NCBI GenBank assembly: GCA_035943635.1
Contig: DASZBX010000107.1
Span: forward strand, 1-64,000
Direction: 5' to 3'
From: DASZBX01 sp035943635
Lineage (GTDB): Bacteria; Actinomycetota; Actinomycetes; Streptomycetales; Catenulisporaceae
DNA length: 64,000 nt
Shown one piece after another: positions 17,100-27,700 of this stretch (its first letter is position 1; each line of letters begins with the position of its first letter). The position numbers and the translations under genes are program-made. Under the pieces are notes generated by a model, which saw only the letters and a program-made list of their open reading frames with translations, had not been told where the DNA came from and did not search any database.

Positions 17100-19016
17100 G
17101 TGAGGCAACGTCCACGTGGCAACGCTCCATCCGGGTGGAGCGCGGAGGATCTCGGCCCGGCCGAGGACGACCCGGAAGAGTCCGCCGCGGACACGGGTCC
17201 GGCTGACTTGCTGTGGCTGGCCGAAGACGTCGCGCCCCCGGTCGAGATCGACGGCGCGGTGCTGCCCTACGTGGTGCTCGGCAAGGGTGTGCACGGGAGC
17301 GACCGGACCGACCTGTGGCGGTTCGAGCCGGCCGCGCCGCCGGAGCTCGACCTGAGCCTGTTCAAGCCGGTCGGCGAGGTGTCGGAGCCGTCGCTGGCCG
17401 ACTCCGCGATCGGGCACTGGCAGCCCGATGCGCCGACGACGCAGCCCGCGCGGCCCGAGCCGGTGCAGCGCCCTGAGCCGGTGCGGGGGAGAGCGGACGC
17501 TGCGCCGGCGCCCGTAGCGTCTTCCGCATCGTCCGCGGGCAGGCCTGTGCCCGAGCGCGACCCGTTCGCGCCGCGCCGGCCGGAACCGGCCGCCGGGGGC
17601 CGCCGGGCCGCCGAGGCGCCGCGGAGCGAGAACCAGAGCGCGGCCGCGCCGATGGCGGCCGTCGCCGAGACCGAGGCCGAGCGAACCAGGGCGCGGCGGT
17701 CGCGTCACGCCGGGCTTGGTGCGGACCTGGATCCGGCTGAAGCCGCGATGGACCGGCCCGCGAGGACGGCCGACGCTGCGCCGGCGCCGTATCTCGGGTC
17801 GGGCCCGGTGTCGTCCCAGCCGACTGAATCCGAAGGCGAAGCGGACGAGCCCGATGTCTATGACCTCGTGGCGGCCGCGTTCGGCCGTCCGGGCGCCAGG
17901 ACCGCCGCGGCCAGGGCGGCCGAGTCGAAGCCGGCCGGACCAACCGGCCCGGCGGCGCCGGACCCGGCCGTCGGTACGCCGAAGGTCCTCGCGACCCCGC
18001 CCGCCGAGCCCGCTGAGCCCGAGATCTCGCCATTGCAGGTCCCCGACCTCGCAAAACCCGAACCTGCTCCGGTTGGCCGCAGGGGCCTGCGACGCAAGCC
18101 GGAACCCGAGCCCGAGTCGGCCGAGTTCAGGCCCAGGCCCCAACGCGCCGAGCCCGAGCCGCCCGCCCTGTGGCGCGCCGCGGGATCCCCGGCGGACGTC
18201 CCGCGCGAGTCGAACGTGGCGAACGCCCTGCCCGGCACTTCATCCGTTTCGGCACGGCCAGCCGGTTCCGGTTCCCCGCAGCGGCCCTCGGGGTCGTCAC
18301 CTCAGCGTACTTACGGCAGGCCCCCGGCCCCGGAGCCCGAACCGTCCTCATCACCCCTCGCGGCCACCATGCAGACCTCCGCGCAGACCTCCGCGGCCCC
18401 GATCGCCAAGCCCGCGCCGCTGCTGCCCCTCCCGGACGACCGGCCCGCGAGGCCCGCCGACCCCACGAAACCCGAGCCCCAGCGGTCGGCCGACCGGTAT
18501 CCGCCGGCCGAGCCCGCGATCCCGGACCGGCTGGAGAACTCCCGCTCCCAGCCGCCCACCCGCCCGCAACCCACCCGCCCGGCGGCCGACTGGCCCCCCG
18601 TCCAGCCGGTCATCCCCGACCTCCCGGCCGACCCCGAACCGCCGGTCGTCGGGCACAACACCCTGGCCCAGCGCCCGGCGGTCGAACGGCCCGACCTGGC
18701 CTGGCCCGAGTTCTCCTGGCCGGAGGCCGCCGCGGACTCGCGCGGCCCGTTCGAACCCAAGCTGACCCGGACCAAGCAGTCCCGGCCGAGGTTCGACTCC
18801 GGGTTCGAGAACATCGAGTTCACCCACATCCACGGGCCGCTCGTCGAACCCCAGCAGGTGCCGCTGCCCGAGTCGCTCTCGGACGCCGGCTGGCTGGACA
18901 CGGTGCACTGGAACGACGAATCCGGCCAGGACGGCGAGGAGGCCGCCGCCGGAGCCGACGCCGAGGCCGGCCGCCGCGCCGGTCCGTTCCGCCGGAAGAA
19001 GGGCAGCGCCGCGTAG
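17100..19016 (+). CDS. Large disordered Pro/Ala/Glu-rich hypothetical protein
   Basis: This 638-aa protein is not recognised. A short folded-looking N-terminal part (DLLWLAEDVAPPVEIDGAVL, then DRTDLWRFEPA) is followed by about 450 residues of Pro/Ala/Glu/Arg-rich low-complexity sequence. A conserved-looking C-terminal block (SRPRFDSGFENIEFTHIHGP, DAGWLDTVHWND) precedes a basic tail. There is no signal peptide or membrane helix. The codon bias is consistent with a real gene throughout. I placed the start at the GTG at 17100, preceded by GGGGGGAA. It lies 76 bp upstream of lysS on the same strand. Confidence 0.65.
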   Translation: MRQRPRGNAPSGWSAEDLGPAEDDPEESAADTGPADLLWLAEDVAPPVEIDGAVLPYVVLGKGVHGSDRTDLWRFEPAAPPELDLSLFKPVGEVSEPSLADSAIGHWQPDAPTTQPARPEPVQRPEPVRGRADAAPAPVASSASSAGRPVPERDPFAPRRPEPAAGGRRAAEAPRSENQSAAAPMAAVAETEAERTRARRSRHAGLGADLDPAEAAMDRPARTADAAPAPYLGSGPVSSQPTESEGEADEPDVYDLVAAAFGRPGARTAAARAAESKPAGPTGPAAPDPAVGTPKVLATPPAEPAEPEISPLQVPDLAKPEPAPVGRRGLRRKPEPEPESAEFRPRPQRAEPEPPALWRAAGSPADVPRESNVANALPGTSSVSARPAGSGSPQRPSGSSPQRTYGRPPAPEPEPSSSPLAATMQTSAQTSAAPIAKPAPLLPLPDDRPARPADPTKPEPQRSADRYPPAEPAIPDRLENSRSQPPTRPQPTRPAADWPPVQPVIPDLPADPEPPVVGHNTLAQRPAVERPDLAWPEFSWPEAAADSRGPFEPKLTRTKQSRPRFDSGFENIEFTHIHGPLVEPQQVPLPESLSDAGWLDTVHWNDESGQDGEEAAAGADAEAGRRAGPFRRKKGSAA

Positions 19017-19092
19017 CCCGCCCGACCGGAATTGGTGCCGAGGCACGCCCGGCCTCTGCGAGAATCCTCATGACACCGATCTGAGGAAGGGC

Positions 19093-20820
19093 GTGCCGAC
19101 TGTGGCCGACAGCAACACCGAGGCTGACTGGGTATCTCGTTTTGCGGACGAGGTGATCGAAGCGGCGCAGCGGCGGGCTCCGGGCAAACCGGTGGTCGTC
19201 GCCTCGGGGCTGAGCCCGTCCGGCCCGATCCACCTCGGCAACCTGCGCGAGGTGATGACCCCGCACCTGGTCGCGGACGAGATCCGGCGGCGCGGGCTCG
19301 ACTGCGTGCACATCCTGTCCTGGGACGACTACGACCGCTTCCGCAGGGTCCCGGCCGGGATCGACCCGGCCTGGGCCGAGCACATCGGCAAGCCGCTGAC
19401 CTCCGTCCCGGCCCCGGCCGGAAGCAGCCACCCGAACTGGGCCGAGCACTTCAAGGCGCCGATGGTCGAGGCACTGGCCCTGCTCGGAGTCGAGTTCCAG
19501 GGCATCAGCCAGACCGAGAAGTACACCTCCGGCGCCTACCGCGAGCAGGTCCTGCTCGCCATGCGCGAGCGCGGCCGGATCGACGAGGTGCTCGGCCGCT
19601 ACCGGACCAGGCGCGGCGGCAAGCCGGGCGGGCGCCCGGGCGCGAAGCCGGTGGACGAGGCCGAACTCGAAGCGGCCGAGGGCTCCGGCGCGGCGGCCGA
19701 GGACGACGGCGGCACCGCGGCCGGGTACTTCCCGTACAAGCCCTACTGCACGGTCTGCCAGACGGACCTGACCACGGTCACCTCCTACGACGACACCACC
19801 ACCGAGCTGACCTACACCTGCGCCTGCGGGCACTCGGAGAAGGTGCTGCTGAGCGAGCACACCAGCGGCAAGCTGGTGTGGAAGGTCGACTGGCCGATGC
19901 GCTGGGCCTACGAGGGCGTGATCTTCGAGCCGTCCGGGGTGGACCACCAGTCGCCCGGCTCCTCCTTCGTGGTCGGCGGGCAGCTGGTCCAGGAGATCTT
20001 CGGCGGCGAGCAGCCGATCGGCCCGATGTACGCCTTCGTCGGCATCACCGGGATGGCGAAGATCTCCAGCTCCAAGGGCGGCGTGCCGACCGCGCTGGAC
20101 GCGCTGAAGATCATGGAGGCGCCGCTGCTGCGCTGGCTCTACACCCGCCGCCGGCCGAACCAGTCCATCACGGTCGCCTTCGACCAGGAGATCCAGCGCC
20201 TGTACGACGAGTGGGACGCGCTGGCCCGCAAGGTCGCCGACGGCACCGCCCGCGACACCGACGCCGACTCCTACCACCGCGCGGCGGGTACGGCGGCGGG
20301 CCCGCTGCCGACCACCCCGCGCCCGCTGCCGTACCGCACGCTCGCGTCGGTGCTGGACATCACCACCGGCCAGGACGAGCAGATCCTGCGCATCCTGAGC
20401 GACCTGGACCCGGCCGACCCGCTGACCTCGCTGGACGAGGCCCGCCCGCGGCTGGACTGCGCCCAGGCCTGGATCGACACCCAGCTCCCGGCCGACCAGC
20501 GCACCCGCCTGCGCGAGCAGCCGGACACCGAGCTGCTGGCTGCGACCAGCGACGCGGAACGCGAGTCGCTGCGCCTGCTGCTCGACGGGCTGGAGCAGAA
20601 CTGGTCGCTGGACGGGCTGACCACGCTCGTCTACGCCGTGCCGAAGCTGCAGGCCGGATTCGACCCGGAGGCGAAGCCGACCGCCGAGCTCAAGGCGGCC
20701 CAGCGCACGTTCTTCGTGCTGCTGTACCGGCTGCTGATCAGCGTCGAGACCGGCCCGCGGCTGCCCACCCTGCTGCTCGCGGCCGGCCCGGACCGGGTGC
20801 GCACGCTGCTGAACGGCTGA
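19093..20820 (+). CDS. lysS: Lysyl-tRNA synthetase, class I
   Basis: The 575-aa enzyme ligates lysine to tRNA(Lys). It is the rare class I form, with GLSPSGPIHLGN (HIGH-type motif, 47-50) and a KMSKS-type motif KISSSKG (323-329). A Cys-rich patch (YCTVCQ and YTCACGH) probably binds zinc. Residues about 176-212 are a low-complexity insert. The length fits archaeal-type LysRS. Many actinobacteria carry this class instead of, or beside, class II. A hairpin terminator follows 24 bp after the stop. The GTG start at 19093 has GAGGAAGGGC just upstream. Confidence 0.95.
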   Translation: MPTVADSNTEADWVSRFADEVIEAAQRRAPGKPVVVASGLSPSGPIHLGNLREVMTPHLVADEIRRRGLDCVHILSWDDYDRFRRVPAGIDPAWAEHIGKPLTSVPAPAGSSHPNWAEHFKAPMVEALALLGVEFQGISQTEKYTSGAYREQVLLAMRERGRIDEVLGRYRTRRGGKPGGRPGAKPVDEAELEAAEGSGAAAEDDGGTAAGYFPYKPYCTVCQTDLTTVTSYDDTTTELTYTCACGHSEKVLLSEHTSGKLVWKVDWPMRWAYEGVIFEPSGVDHQSPGSSFVVGGQLVQEIFGGEQPIGPMYAFVGITGMAKISSSKGGVPTALDALKIMEAPLLRWLYTRRRPNQSITVAFDQEIQRLYDEWDALARKVADGTARDTDADSYHRAAGTAAGPLPTTPRPLPYRTLASVLDITTGQDEQILRILSDLDPADPLTSLDEARPRLDCAQAWIDTQLPADQRTRLREQPDTELLAATSDAERESLRLLLDGLEQNWSLDGLTTLVYAVPKLQAGFDPEAKPTAELKAAQRTFFVLLYRLLISVETGPRLPTLLLAAGPDRVRTLLNG

Positions 20821-20843
20821 GTCGGGGCACCGCTCGGACGGTT

Positions 20844-20881
20844 CGGGCGGGCGGGGCGTTTTCAGGCGCCCGGCCCGCCCG
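20844..20881 (+). terminator. Hairpin terminator after lysS
   Basis: A 15-bp stem of GC-only sequence (CGGGCGGGCGGGGCG paired with CGCCCGGCCCGCCCG, one mismatch) has a TTTTCAGG-type loop, 24 bp after the lysS stop. Confidence 0.7.
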
Positions 20882-20935
20882 ACTGCTTGGCCGGTGACGT
20901 GTCCGCCTGTCGGTGGACCGTGGGATCGTGGAGTC

Positions 20936-21616
20936 GTGTACACAGAGCGGCCCTCCCGGTTGAGCGGCGCCGTCGTGTGGTCTCAGACGCCGGGCCCGGG
21001 CGGCGGCCGGGTGCTGCCGGACGGCTGCATGGACCTGATCTGGATGGACGGCCGGCTCGTCATCGCCGGGCCGAACACCTACGCCTTCGTGGCCGGCGGC
21101 CCGGTCGAGATCGGCACCACCGGCCTGCGGTTCGCGCCGGGCGCGGGCCCGGCGGTGTTCGGCGTGCCGGCGAGCGAGCTGATCGACCAGTTGGTGCCGC
21201 TGGACGCGCTGTGGCCCGAGGCGGCGGTACGCCGGATGGCCCAACGAGTCGGCGAGTCGCCCGCACGCGGCGGGGTCCTGGAGGCGCTCGCCGCCGGACG
21301 GCTGCGGGAGTCGGCGCCGGATCCGGTCTGCCTGGCCGTCGCGGCGGACCTGCGGCGCGGGCGGAGTGTGGCCGCCGCCGCGCAGGAGATCGGGATCAGC
21401 GACCGGCAACTGCACCGGCGCAGCCTGGCCGCCTTCGGCTACGGGCCGAAGATGCTGGCGCGGGTGCTGCGGCTACAGCAGGCCGTGGGCCTGGCCCGGC
21501 GCGGCGTGCCGTCGGCGACCGTGGCCGCGATGGCCGGGTACTCGGACCAGCCGCACTTCGCCCGAGAAGTCCGCGCGTTGGCGGGCGTGCCCCTCGGGGT
21601 GCTGCTCGGCGAGTGA
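20936..21616 (+). CDS. AraC-family transcriptional regulator
   Basis: This protein of about 226 aa has an N-terminal ligand domain of the DUF6597 type (LPDGCMDLIWMDG and, later, GLRFAPGAGPAVFGVPASEL). The C-terminal AraC double-HTH has SVAAAAQEIGISDRQLHRRS and SATVAAMAGYSDQPHFAREVRALAGVP. The start is uncertain: I took the GTG at 20936 with GTGGAG upstream, though an ATG-less extension to 20894 is possible. It may act on the downstream divergent solute-binding/SDR genes; that is inference from position only. Confidence 0.85.
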   Translation: MYTERPSRLSGAVVWSQTPGPGGGRVLPDGCMDLIWMDGRLVIAGPNTYAFVAGGPVEIGTTGLRFAPGAGPAVFGVPASELIDQLVPLDALWPEAAVRRMAQRVGESPARGGVLEALAAGRLRESAPDPVCLAVAADLRRGRSVAAAAQEIGISDRQLHRRSLAAFGYGPKMLARVLRLQQAVGLARRGVPSATVAAMAGYSDQPHFAREVRALAGVPLGVLLGE

Positions 21617-21689
21617 TCAGAACTGGCGACGGACGAGGATCCGCGACGGACGCGGACTCTTCAGTTCAGCCTTTTGCACTCATCGTGCA

Positions 21690-22574
21690 TCACTCAGCTG
21701 GGCCAATTGGGTCCGTCTGGTAGATGTCGGCCGCCTCGGGCACCGTGGCCGCGCCGAGTTCCGCGGCCACGCTGACCAGCGCCTCGGCCGCGATGGCCGG
21801 GTCGTGTCGGCCGTCGACCGTGAAGTACGGCGTGACATACCGGTCCAGGTACTGCCGGGCCTCGGTCTCGGTCAGGCTCGGGATCAGGCCGGTGATGTAC
21901 CGGGCGGCGAGGTCCGGCTCGTCGTGGATCGTGCGCAGGGCCCGGCGGTTGGCGCGCACCACGGCCTGCACCGCCGGGTCGTCCGGTGCGAGGTAGGTGG
22001 AGTCCACGGCGATGCCCACCGTGGGGATCTGGAAGTGGTCCCCGACGAAGGCCAGCAGCCGCAGCCCGTGCTCCGCGACGGTGACCTCCGGCGACAGAGT
22101 ACTGCCGACGAAGGCCGCGTCCAGCTCGCCGGCGGCCAGCAGGCGCAGGTGACGGCCGTAGTCGCCCGGCGTCAGGACCACCGACTGCACGTCCTGGTCC
22201 GGGTCGAGCCCGTGCCGGCGGAGCACGATCCGGGCGAAGCAGCCGGGCGCGGTCCGCGGCCCGTGGATACCGATCCGCTTCCCCCGCAGTTGCTCGACCG
22301 AGTCGAACTCGGCCCGGGCGACCAGCCAGAACAGCGGCCGGTGGGTGTTGACGGACAGGACCGTCCAGGGCAGGCCGCCGGTCACCCGGGACAGCACCGC
22401 CCGGCCCAGGCCGATCGTGGCCGTGTGCCGCACCCGCTCCAGCGGCCAGGCGCAGCCGTCCCGCAGGGCGACGTGCACGCCCTCCTGCTCGTAGTAGTTC
22501 TCCTGGTCGGCGAGGTAGGCGACCAGCTCCTCATGGATTCCCAGCCCGACATGGGTCAGGTCGATGGTGTCCAC
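21690..22574 (-). CDS. Periplasmic-binding-protein-II-like protein (NMT1/SsuA-like), no signal peptide
   Basis: This 294-aa protein resembles ABC solute-binding proteins of the NMT1/SsuA/TauA group: a T-H-V-G-L-G start, LRGKRIGIHGPRTAPG, LAAGELDAAFVGSTLSPE and a final helix-rich lobe. It lacks a signal peptide or lipobox and has no adjacent permease or ATPase. A cytoplasmic binding or enzymatic role (some decarboxylases share the fold) is therefore more likely than transport. It is the downstream member of a run with an SDR gene and a truncated TetR gene on the same strand. Confidence 0.7.
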   Translation of the reverse strand: MDTIDLTHVGLGIHEELVAYLADQENYYEQEGVHVALRDGCAWPLERVRHTATIGLGRAVLSRVTGGLPWTVLSVNTHRPLFWLVARAEFDSVEQLRGKRIGIHGPRTAPGCFARIVLRRHGLDPDQDVQSVVLTPGDYGRHLRLLAAGELDAAFVGSTLSPEVTVAEHGLRLLAFVGDHFQIPTVGIAVDSTYLAPDDPAVQAVVRANRRALRTIHDEPDLAARYITGLIPSLTETEARQYLDRYVTPYFTVDGRHDPAIAAEALVSVAAELGAATVPEAADIYQTDPIGPAE

Positions 22575-22645
22575 TTCGAGGCTCCTTCCGGGGGTCCGGG
22601 GTCCTGCTTGGGCGGATCGGTCCGTGCTGCGTGCTCGATTCCTGC

Positions 22646-23407
22646 TCAGGCCATGCTCAGCCCGCCGTCGACCGGCGCCGTGGTGCCGGTGACGAAGCCG
22701 CTCTCCTCGCCCGCGAAGTAGGCCACGGCCTGGGCCACGTCGTCCGGGGAGGCGATCCGGCCCAGCACGGTCTGGGCCGCCTGGCGCTGGTTGTGCTCCG
22801 GCCCGAGCACGCCGGCCAGACTGGTGTCGTCCACCGGCCCGGGCGCGACCACGTTCACGGTGATCCCGCGCGGCCCCACCTCCTGGGCGACGTACCGGGC
22901 GAACTGGCTCAGTGCCGCCTTCGACACGCCGAGCGCGATCATGCCCGCGCGCGGCCGCCAGCTCAGCACGGTGCCCAGGTAGACGATCCGGCCGTAGCCC
23001 TGCGCGGTCATGCCGGGCAGGACGGCCTTGGTCAACAGGTAGGCCGCGTGCATCTCCTGGTCCAGCTTGCCGCCGAGTTCGTCCCAGGTCATCTCGTCGA
23101 ACGACTTGATCGCGTAGGGGATCAGGGCGTTGTGCACCAGGACCTCCACCTCGCCCAGCTCGGCCCGGACCTGCTCGACCATGCCGAGCACGGCGGCCTC
23201 GTCGCGCACGTCCGCCTGCACCGCGATCGCCCGGCCGCCCGCCGCGGTGATGGAGTCGACCACGGCCTGCGCCTTGTCGCGGCTGCCGAGGTAGTTGACG
23301 GCGACCAGCATGCCCCGGGCGGCGAGCAGCCTGGCGATGGTCGCGCCGATCCCCCTGCTCGCGCCGGTGACGATGGCGACCCGGCCGTTCTGCGGCATGT
23401 CGGTCAT
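22646..23407 (-). CDS. SDR-fold protein lacking the catalytic tyrosine
   Basis: This 253-aa protein has the classical short-chain dehydrogenase fold. TGASRGIG binds the cofactor, and the structural motif N-A-G is replaced by HNALIP. A conserved end APVDGGLSMA is present. The active-site block reads YLGTVLSWRP and IALGVSKAAL: by alignment the Tyr of Y-x-x-x-K is Leu and the Ser is Thr, while Lys is kept. Ordinary ketoreductase chemistry is therefore doubtful. I placed the start at the ATG at 23407 with AAGGAGCGC upstream. It overlaps the end of the truncated TetR gene (ATGA), so the two are coupled. Confidence 0.85.
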   Translation of the reverse strand: MTDMPQNGRVAIVTGASRGIGATIARLLAARGMLVAVNYLGSRDKAQAVVDSITAAGGRAIAVQADVRDEAAVLGMVEQVRAELGEVEVLVHNALIPYAIKSFDEMTWDELGGKLDQEMHAAYLLTKAVLPGMTAQGYGRIVYLGTVLSWRPRAGMIALGVSKAALSQFARYVAQEVGPRGITVNVVAPGPVDDTSLAGVLGPEHNQRQAAQTVLGRIASPDDVAQAVAYFAGEESGFVTGTTAPVDGGLSMA

Positions 23408-23919
23408 GATGCGCTCCTTGGGGCGGTTCGGGTGGTGGTCGGGCTCTGGCTCGGGTTCGAGTCGGTGTTGGCGCTGGTGTCGGTGTCGGTGTCGGCGTGG
23501 ACCAGCGCGCCGCGCAGGACGACGTGCACGGTCTCGCGCAGCAGGTCGGCCGCGGTCCGGTTCAGCGCCAGCGGCAGCTGCGAGGTGAGCAGCCGTTCGA
23601 CCGCCCCACGGGTGATGCAGCTGAGCAGTTCGGGCGCCGTGTTCAGCGCGCCGACCCGGTAGCCGGCCTGGAACAGGTCGTCGATCCGCCGGTACACGAC
23701 CGCCTCGAGGCGCTGCTCCACGAACGGCCGCAGCATCGGGTCGCCGCGCCCCCACAGCAGCTGCGGGGCGCCGATCCGGGACAGCTCGCCGCCGGCCGCG
23801 ATCAGGAAGGTCTCCATCTGCCGCTCGAACGGCTCCCCGGCCGAGGCCGTCACCGCGTCCGCGAGGGCCTTCTCCACCCGATACCCGAGGGCATCGCCGC
23901 GGCAAAAGCCCACTGGCAC
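23404..23919 (-). pseudogene. TetR-family regulator lacking its DNA-binding N-terminus
   Basis: The 172-codon frame aligns with the C-terminal part of TetR proteins from the end of the recognition helix: ALGYRVEKALADAVTASAG resembles the Y-R-x-x-x-K-x-A-L-x-D-A-V segment. Ligand-domain helices follow (RRIDDLFQAGYRVGALN, ITRGAVERLLTSQ). Upstream sequence in all three frames lacks the HTH core. The first GTG codons (23919, 23913) have no ribosome site. The gene ends inside the SDR start. It is probably a decayed regulator whose SDR partner remains; the C-terminus is a short repetitive Ser/Thr/Asp tail. Confidence 0.6.
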
Positions 23920-24075
23920 TTCGTGATCGTGGCGCGGCGCGCGGGTCTGGAAGGAAATGGGCGTGTCGGCGGTCCGTGGCAGGCTGTTCTCCGGCGGCCG
24001 AGCGTCCAGGCGCGAGGCGGAATCGACCGGCGCGAGGCGCGATCCGGCGGGGCGCGAGTGAGGGCGGGTGGCACA

Positions 24076-24561
24076 GTGGCTACGGAGATCGTCTCCCGGT
24101 GGCGGGCGTTCGAGGCGACGGTTCGGGACCGCGGCCTGGACTGGGCCCTGCACTACGCCCCGGCCGGTCTGCGGTGGGCCCGCACCACGCACCACCTGCG
24201 CGGGGAACACGTCGACCACCTGCTGCCCGCCGACTACCTGGACCTGGAATGGGTCGAGGAGCAAAGCGGCAGCCCGTACTCCTACGGCCTGATCGACACG
24301 CAGGACGGCCGGTGGCGGATACCGCTGGGCAAGCAGTTCATCTCGGTCCGGCCGTTCCGCGGCGGCGTCGCCGAGGTGATACCCAACACCGCGGGCAGCA
24401 ACTACAGCGGACCGTGGCGGCGGATCGACGCCTCCGGCCGGCTGCTCGACGACGGCGAACCCGCGGACCGCGCGGCCTGGATTTCAGACCTCGGACATCG
24501 GGACAATCGACCACCAGCTTGTCGCTTAATCACACCTCTGTTTGTCCCACTAAACCCATAA
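24076..24561 (+). CDS. Hypothetical protein
   Basis: This protein of about 161 aa is not recognised. It is rich in aromatic residues (GLDWALHYAP, EWVEEQSGSPYSYGLID, GRWRIPLGKQFISVRPF) and appears soluble. The codon bias is strong to about 24480 and then drops as local GC falls, so the natural C-terminus may have been altered. The GTG at 24076 follows GGGCGGGTGG. It stands alone between a minus-strand remnant and cydDC. Confidence 0.5.
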   Translation: MATEIVSRWRAFEATVRDRGLDWALHYAPAGLRWARTTHHLRGEHVDHLLPADYLDLEWVEEQSGSPYSYGLIDTQDGRWRIPLGKQFISVRPFRGGVAEVIPNTAGSNYSGPWRRIDASGRLLDDGEPADRAAWISDLGHRDNRPPACRLITPLFVPLNP

Positions 24562-24712
24562 CTGCTGCATAGAGCCCAACTCGGCACTTCTCCCGCGCGT
24601 GTCGCCGGGCGTTTTGGCACATATTGACATATTCGTGTCGTTAGCTTGTCAACGGGCCACACCGCACTCCGAAACTGTCCAACCCACCCACGACTCCCAG
24701 GACGGACACGGC

Positions 24713-27700
24713 ATGAGGGCCATCGATCCCCGGCTACTGCGCCGGGCCCGACCAGTGCGCGGCTGCCTGGCCGCGCTCGTCTTCCTCGGCACCCTGGACG
24801 CGATCCTGTTGGCCGTCCAGGCGACCGAACTCGCGAACCTGGTCTGCGCGGTGGTCGCCGGCGCACCCGCGGCCGCGACCACGAGCACGAATACGGACGC
24901 CGCAATCGCCCGCGACGTGCACACCCTGATTCCCGGCGTCGGCCGCCTGCTCCCGCACGACCCGGCCCAGATCGGCACGGCGGTCCTGCTGCTGCTCGCG
25001 GCCACCGGCGGCCGGGCCGCGGCGTCCTGGTCGCGCGAGTCGATCGCCGCGCGCACGTCCACGATGGTCAAGTCGGCCCTGCGCGCCGACCTGCTCACCG
25101 GACTGGTGCACGGCCCGACCCGCGCCGCCGACCGGGCCCGCACCGGGGACCTGGCCGTCCTGGCCACCCTCGGCGTCGACGCGCTGGACGGTTACTTCGG
25201 CCGCTACCTGCCGCAGCTGACCCTGGCCGCGCTGGTGCCGCTGCTGCTCGGTGTGCGGATCCTGACCGTCGACCCGTTGTCGGCCCTGATCGTGGCCCTG
25301 ACCCTGCCGCTGGTCCCGGTCTTCATGGCGCTGATCGGCCTGCTCACCCGCGACCACCTCGCCGCCCGGTGGGCCGCGCTGGAACGGCTCGGCGGGCACT
25401 TCCTCGAAATCCTCGGCGGACTGCCGACCCTGGTCGCGTTCGGCCGGGCCCGGCGTCAGACCACGATCATCCGCCGCGCCGCCGACGCCCACCGCCGGCT
25501 CACCATGCGCACGCTGCGGGTGGCCTTCCTGTCCTCGCTCGCCCTGGAACTGATCGCGCTGGTCTCGGTCGCGCTGGTCGCGGTCGGGATCGGGCTGCGG
25601 CTGGCCGACGGGTCCCTGGACCTGCGCACCGGTCTCATTGTGCTGATCTGCGCGCCCGAGGTGTACCTGCCGCTGCGTCACCTCGGCGCGCGCTACCACG
25701 AGGCCTCGGAGGGACTGGCCGCCGCGGACCGGATCTTCGCCGAGACCGGCGGGGGAGCGGCGATCGGTGCGGCGCGCAGTGCGGCGTCAGCATCGGCTCC
25801 GGTGCCGGCGGACGTGGCCGCGCGGAGGCCAGGATCGTTGGCCGGGCTCGGGATCGTGGTCGGCGCGCCGTTCAGGCTGGGCCGGTCGGCCGTGTCGTCG
25901 GTCCATGCGAAGTTCTCCGCGATCGCCGGGATGGACGTCCCGGGCGTCTTGGCAGATGCCGATCAGGACATCGATACCGGTGACGCCGAGACCGAGGCCG
26001 TGCACCTCCCGGTCCAGGCCCACCCTCGCGCAGACGCAGGAACATCGACCCCTGACGTCCCCTCGGCCCGGATCGATTCCGACGCCAACGCGGAGACCGA
26101 CGGCGCCGAGGATTTCGCCCCCGACCTCGCGGCCGCCGAGATCCGGTTCGAGCACGTCGACCTGGCCAGGTCCGGGCGCAGCGGCCCCACGCTCGAGGAC
26201 TTCTGCCTGCGCCTGGCCCCCGGCCGGATCACCGGTCTGGTCGGCCCGAGCGGCGCGGGCAAGTCCACCCTGATCCGCCTCCTGCTCGGCTTCGACCGGC
26301 CGACCGCCGGGCGGGTCACGGTCGGCGGCGCGGACCTGGCCGACCCGGACGACCTGGCCCGGCTCGGCCTCGATCTCGACGCCTGGCGCGGGCAGGTCGC
26401 CTGGGTGCCGCAGCACCCGCAGCTGACCGGGCGGACCGTCGCCGCCGCGATCCGGCTCGGCGATCCCGGGGCCACGGACCAGGATCTGGCCCGCGCCGCG
26501 GCCGCCGCCGGGCTCGACCTGCCGCTGGACCAGCCGCTCGGCCGCCGGGCCGGGGCCGTCTCCGGCGGCCAGGCCCGGCGGATCGCCCTGGCCCGGGCCA
26601 TCCTCCGGGACGCGCCGGTCGTGCTGCTCGACGAGCCGACCGAGCACCTGGACCCCGAGACCGAGCAGATCATCACCGAGGCGCTGCGCGCGTGGCTGCC
26701 GGGACGTACCGTCCTGCTGGTGACGCACCGGCCCGCGTTGATCGACCTCTGCGACAGCATCGTGCTGCTGGACCACGACTCCGCACACCCGAATGCGGAC
26801 CCTGACGCACCTGCGCGCTCGACCGCACCCGCGCAGACCCGGCGCCGCAGTGCCGCCTGTGCCACAACGACCACCTCCGCGGCCGCAGCCAGGACGTCCG
26901 CCCGACTGCCCGCCGGCTTCTCGGCCGCCTGGAAGAACTCGCTCCTCGGCGAACAAGAACCCTGCGATATGGATCCGGGCAACGCGGCGTCCGAGACTTT
27001 GGCCGCCGCCACCGGATCCCGCCGCGCCGCCGCCCCGAGCGCCGCCGGCCGCCTGCACCTGCGCGTCCTCGGCGCGATCGGGCTCGGCTCGGCCGCCGCC
27101 CTGTGCGGGATCGGGCTCGCCGCCGCGTCCGCCTGGCTGATCGCGACCGCCTCGCTGCGCCCGCCGCTGCTCACCCTGCAGATCGGCATCGCCGCGGTCC
27201 AGGCCTTCGGGCTCGGCCGGGCCGGCCTGCGCTACGCCGAACGGCTGGCCGGCCACGACGCGACCCTGCGGATCCTGGGCCGGCTGCGCGTGCGGGTCTA
27301 CCGCGGGCTGGTCCGGCGCGCCCCGGCCGGACTGTCGGCCGAACGCGGCGGGGACCTGCTGGCCACCGTCACGGCCGACCTCGAGGCCACCCGGGACCTC
27401 TTCCTGAAGGTGCTGCTCCCGATGTCCGGCGCCGCGATCGCCTGCCTGGCCGCGCTGCTGGCCGAGTTCCTGGTACTGCCCGGGGCCGCGCTGGTGCTCG
27501 GCGCCGGGATCGGGATCGCGGGCGTGCTGGCCCCGATGGCCGCCCGCCAGGCCGCCCGCACGTCCCAGCAGCGCACCGCCGCCGCCCGCGCCGCCCTGGC
27601 CGAACACACCGTCGTCCTGCTCGACGCCCTGCCCGACCTGGTCGCCTTCGGCGCGGCCGGCGCGTACGCGGCCCGGGTGGCCCGGGCCGACCGGCGGCTG

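Noticed and set aside
23451..23475. GGTTCGAGTC resembling a tRNA T-arm
   Set aside because: It lies inside the repetitive tail of the truncated TetR gene and no acceptor stem or anticodon arm flanks it.
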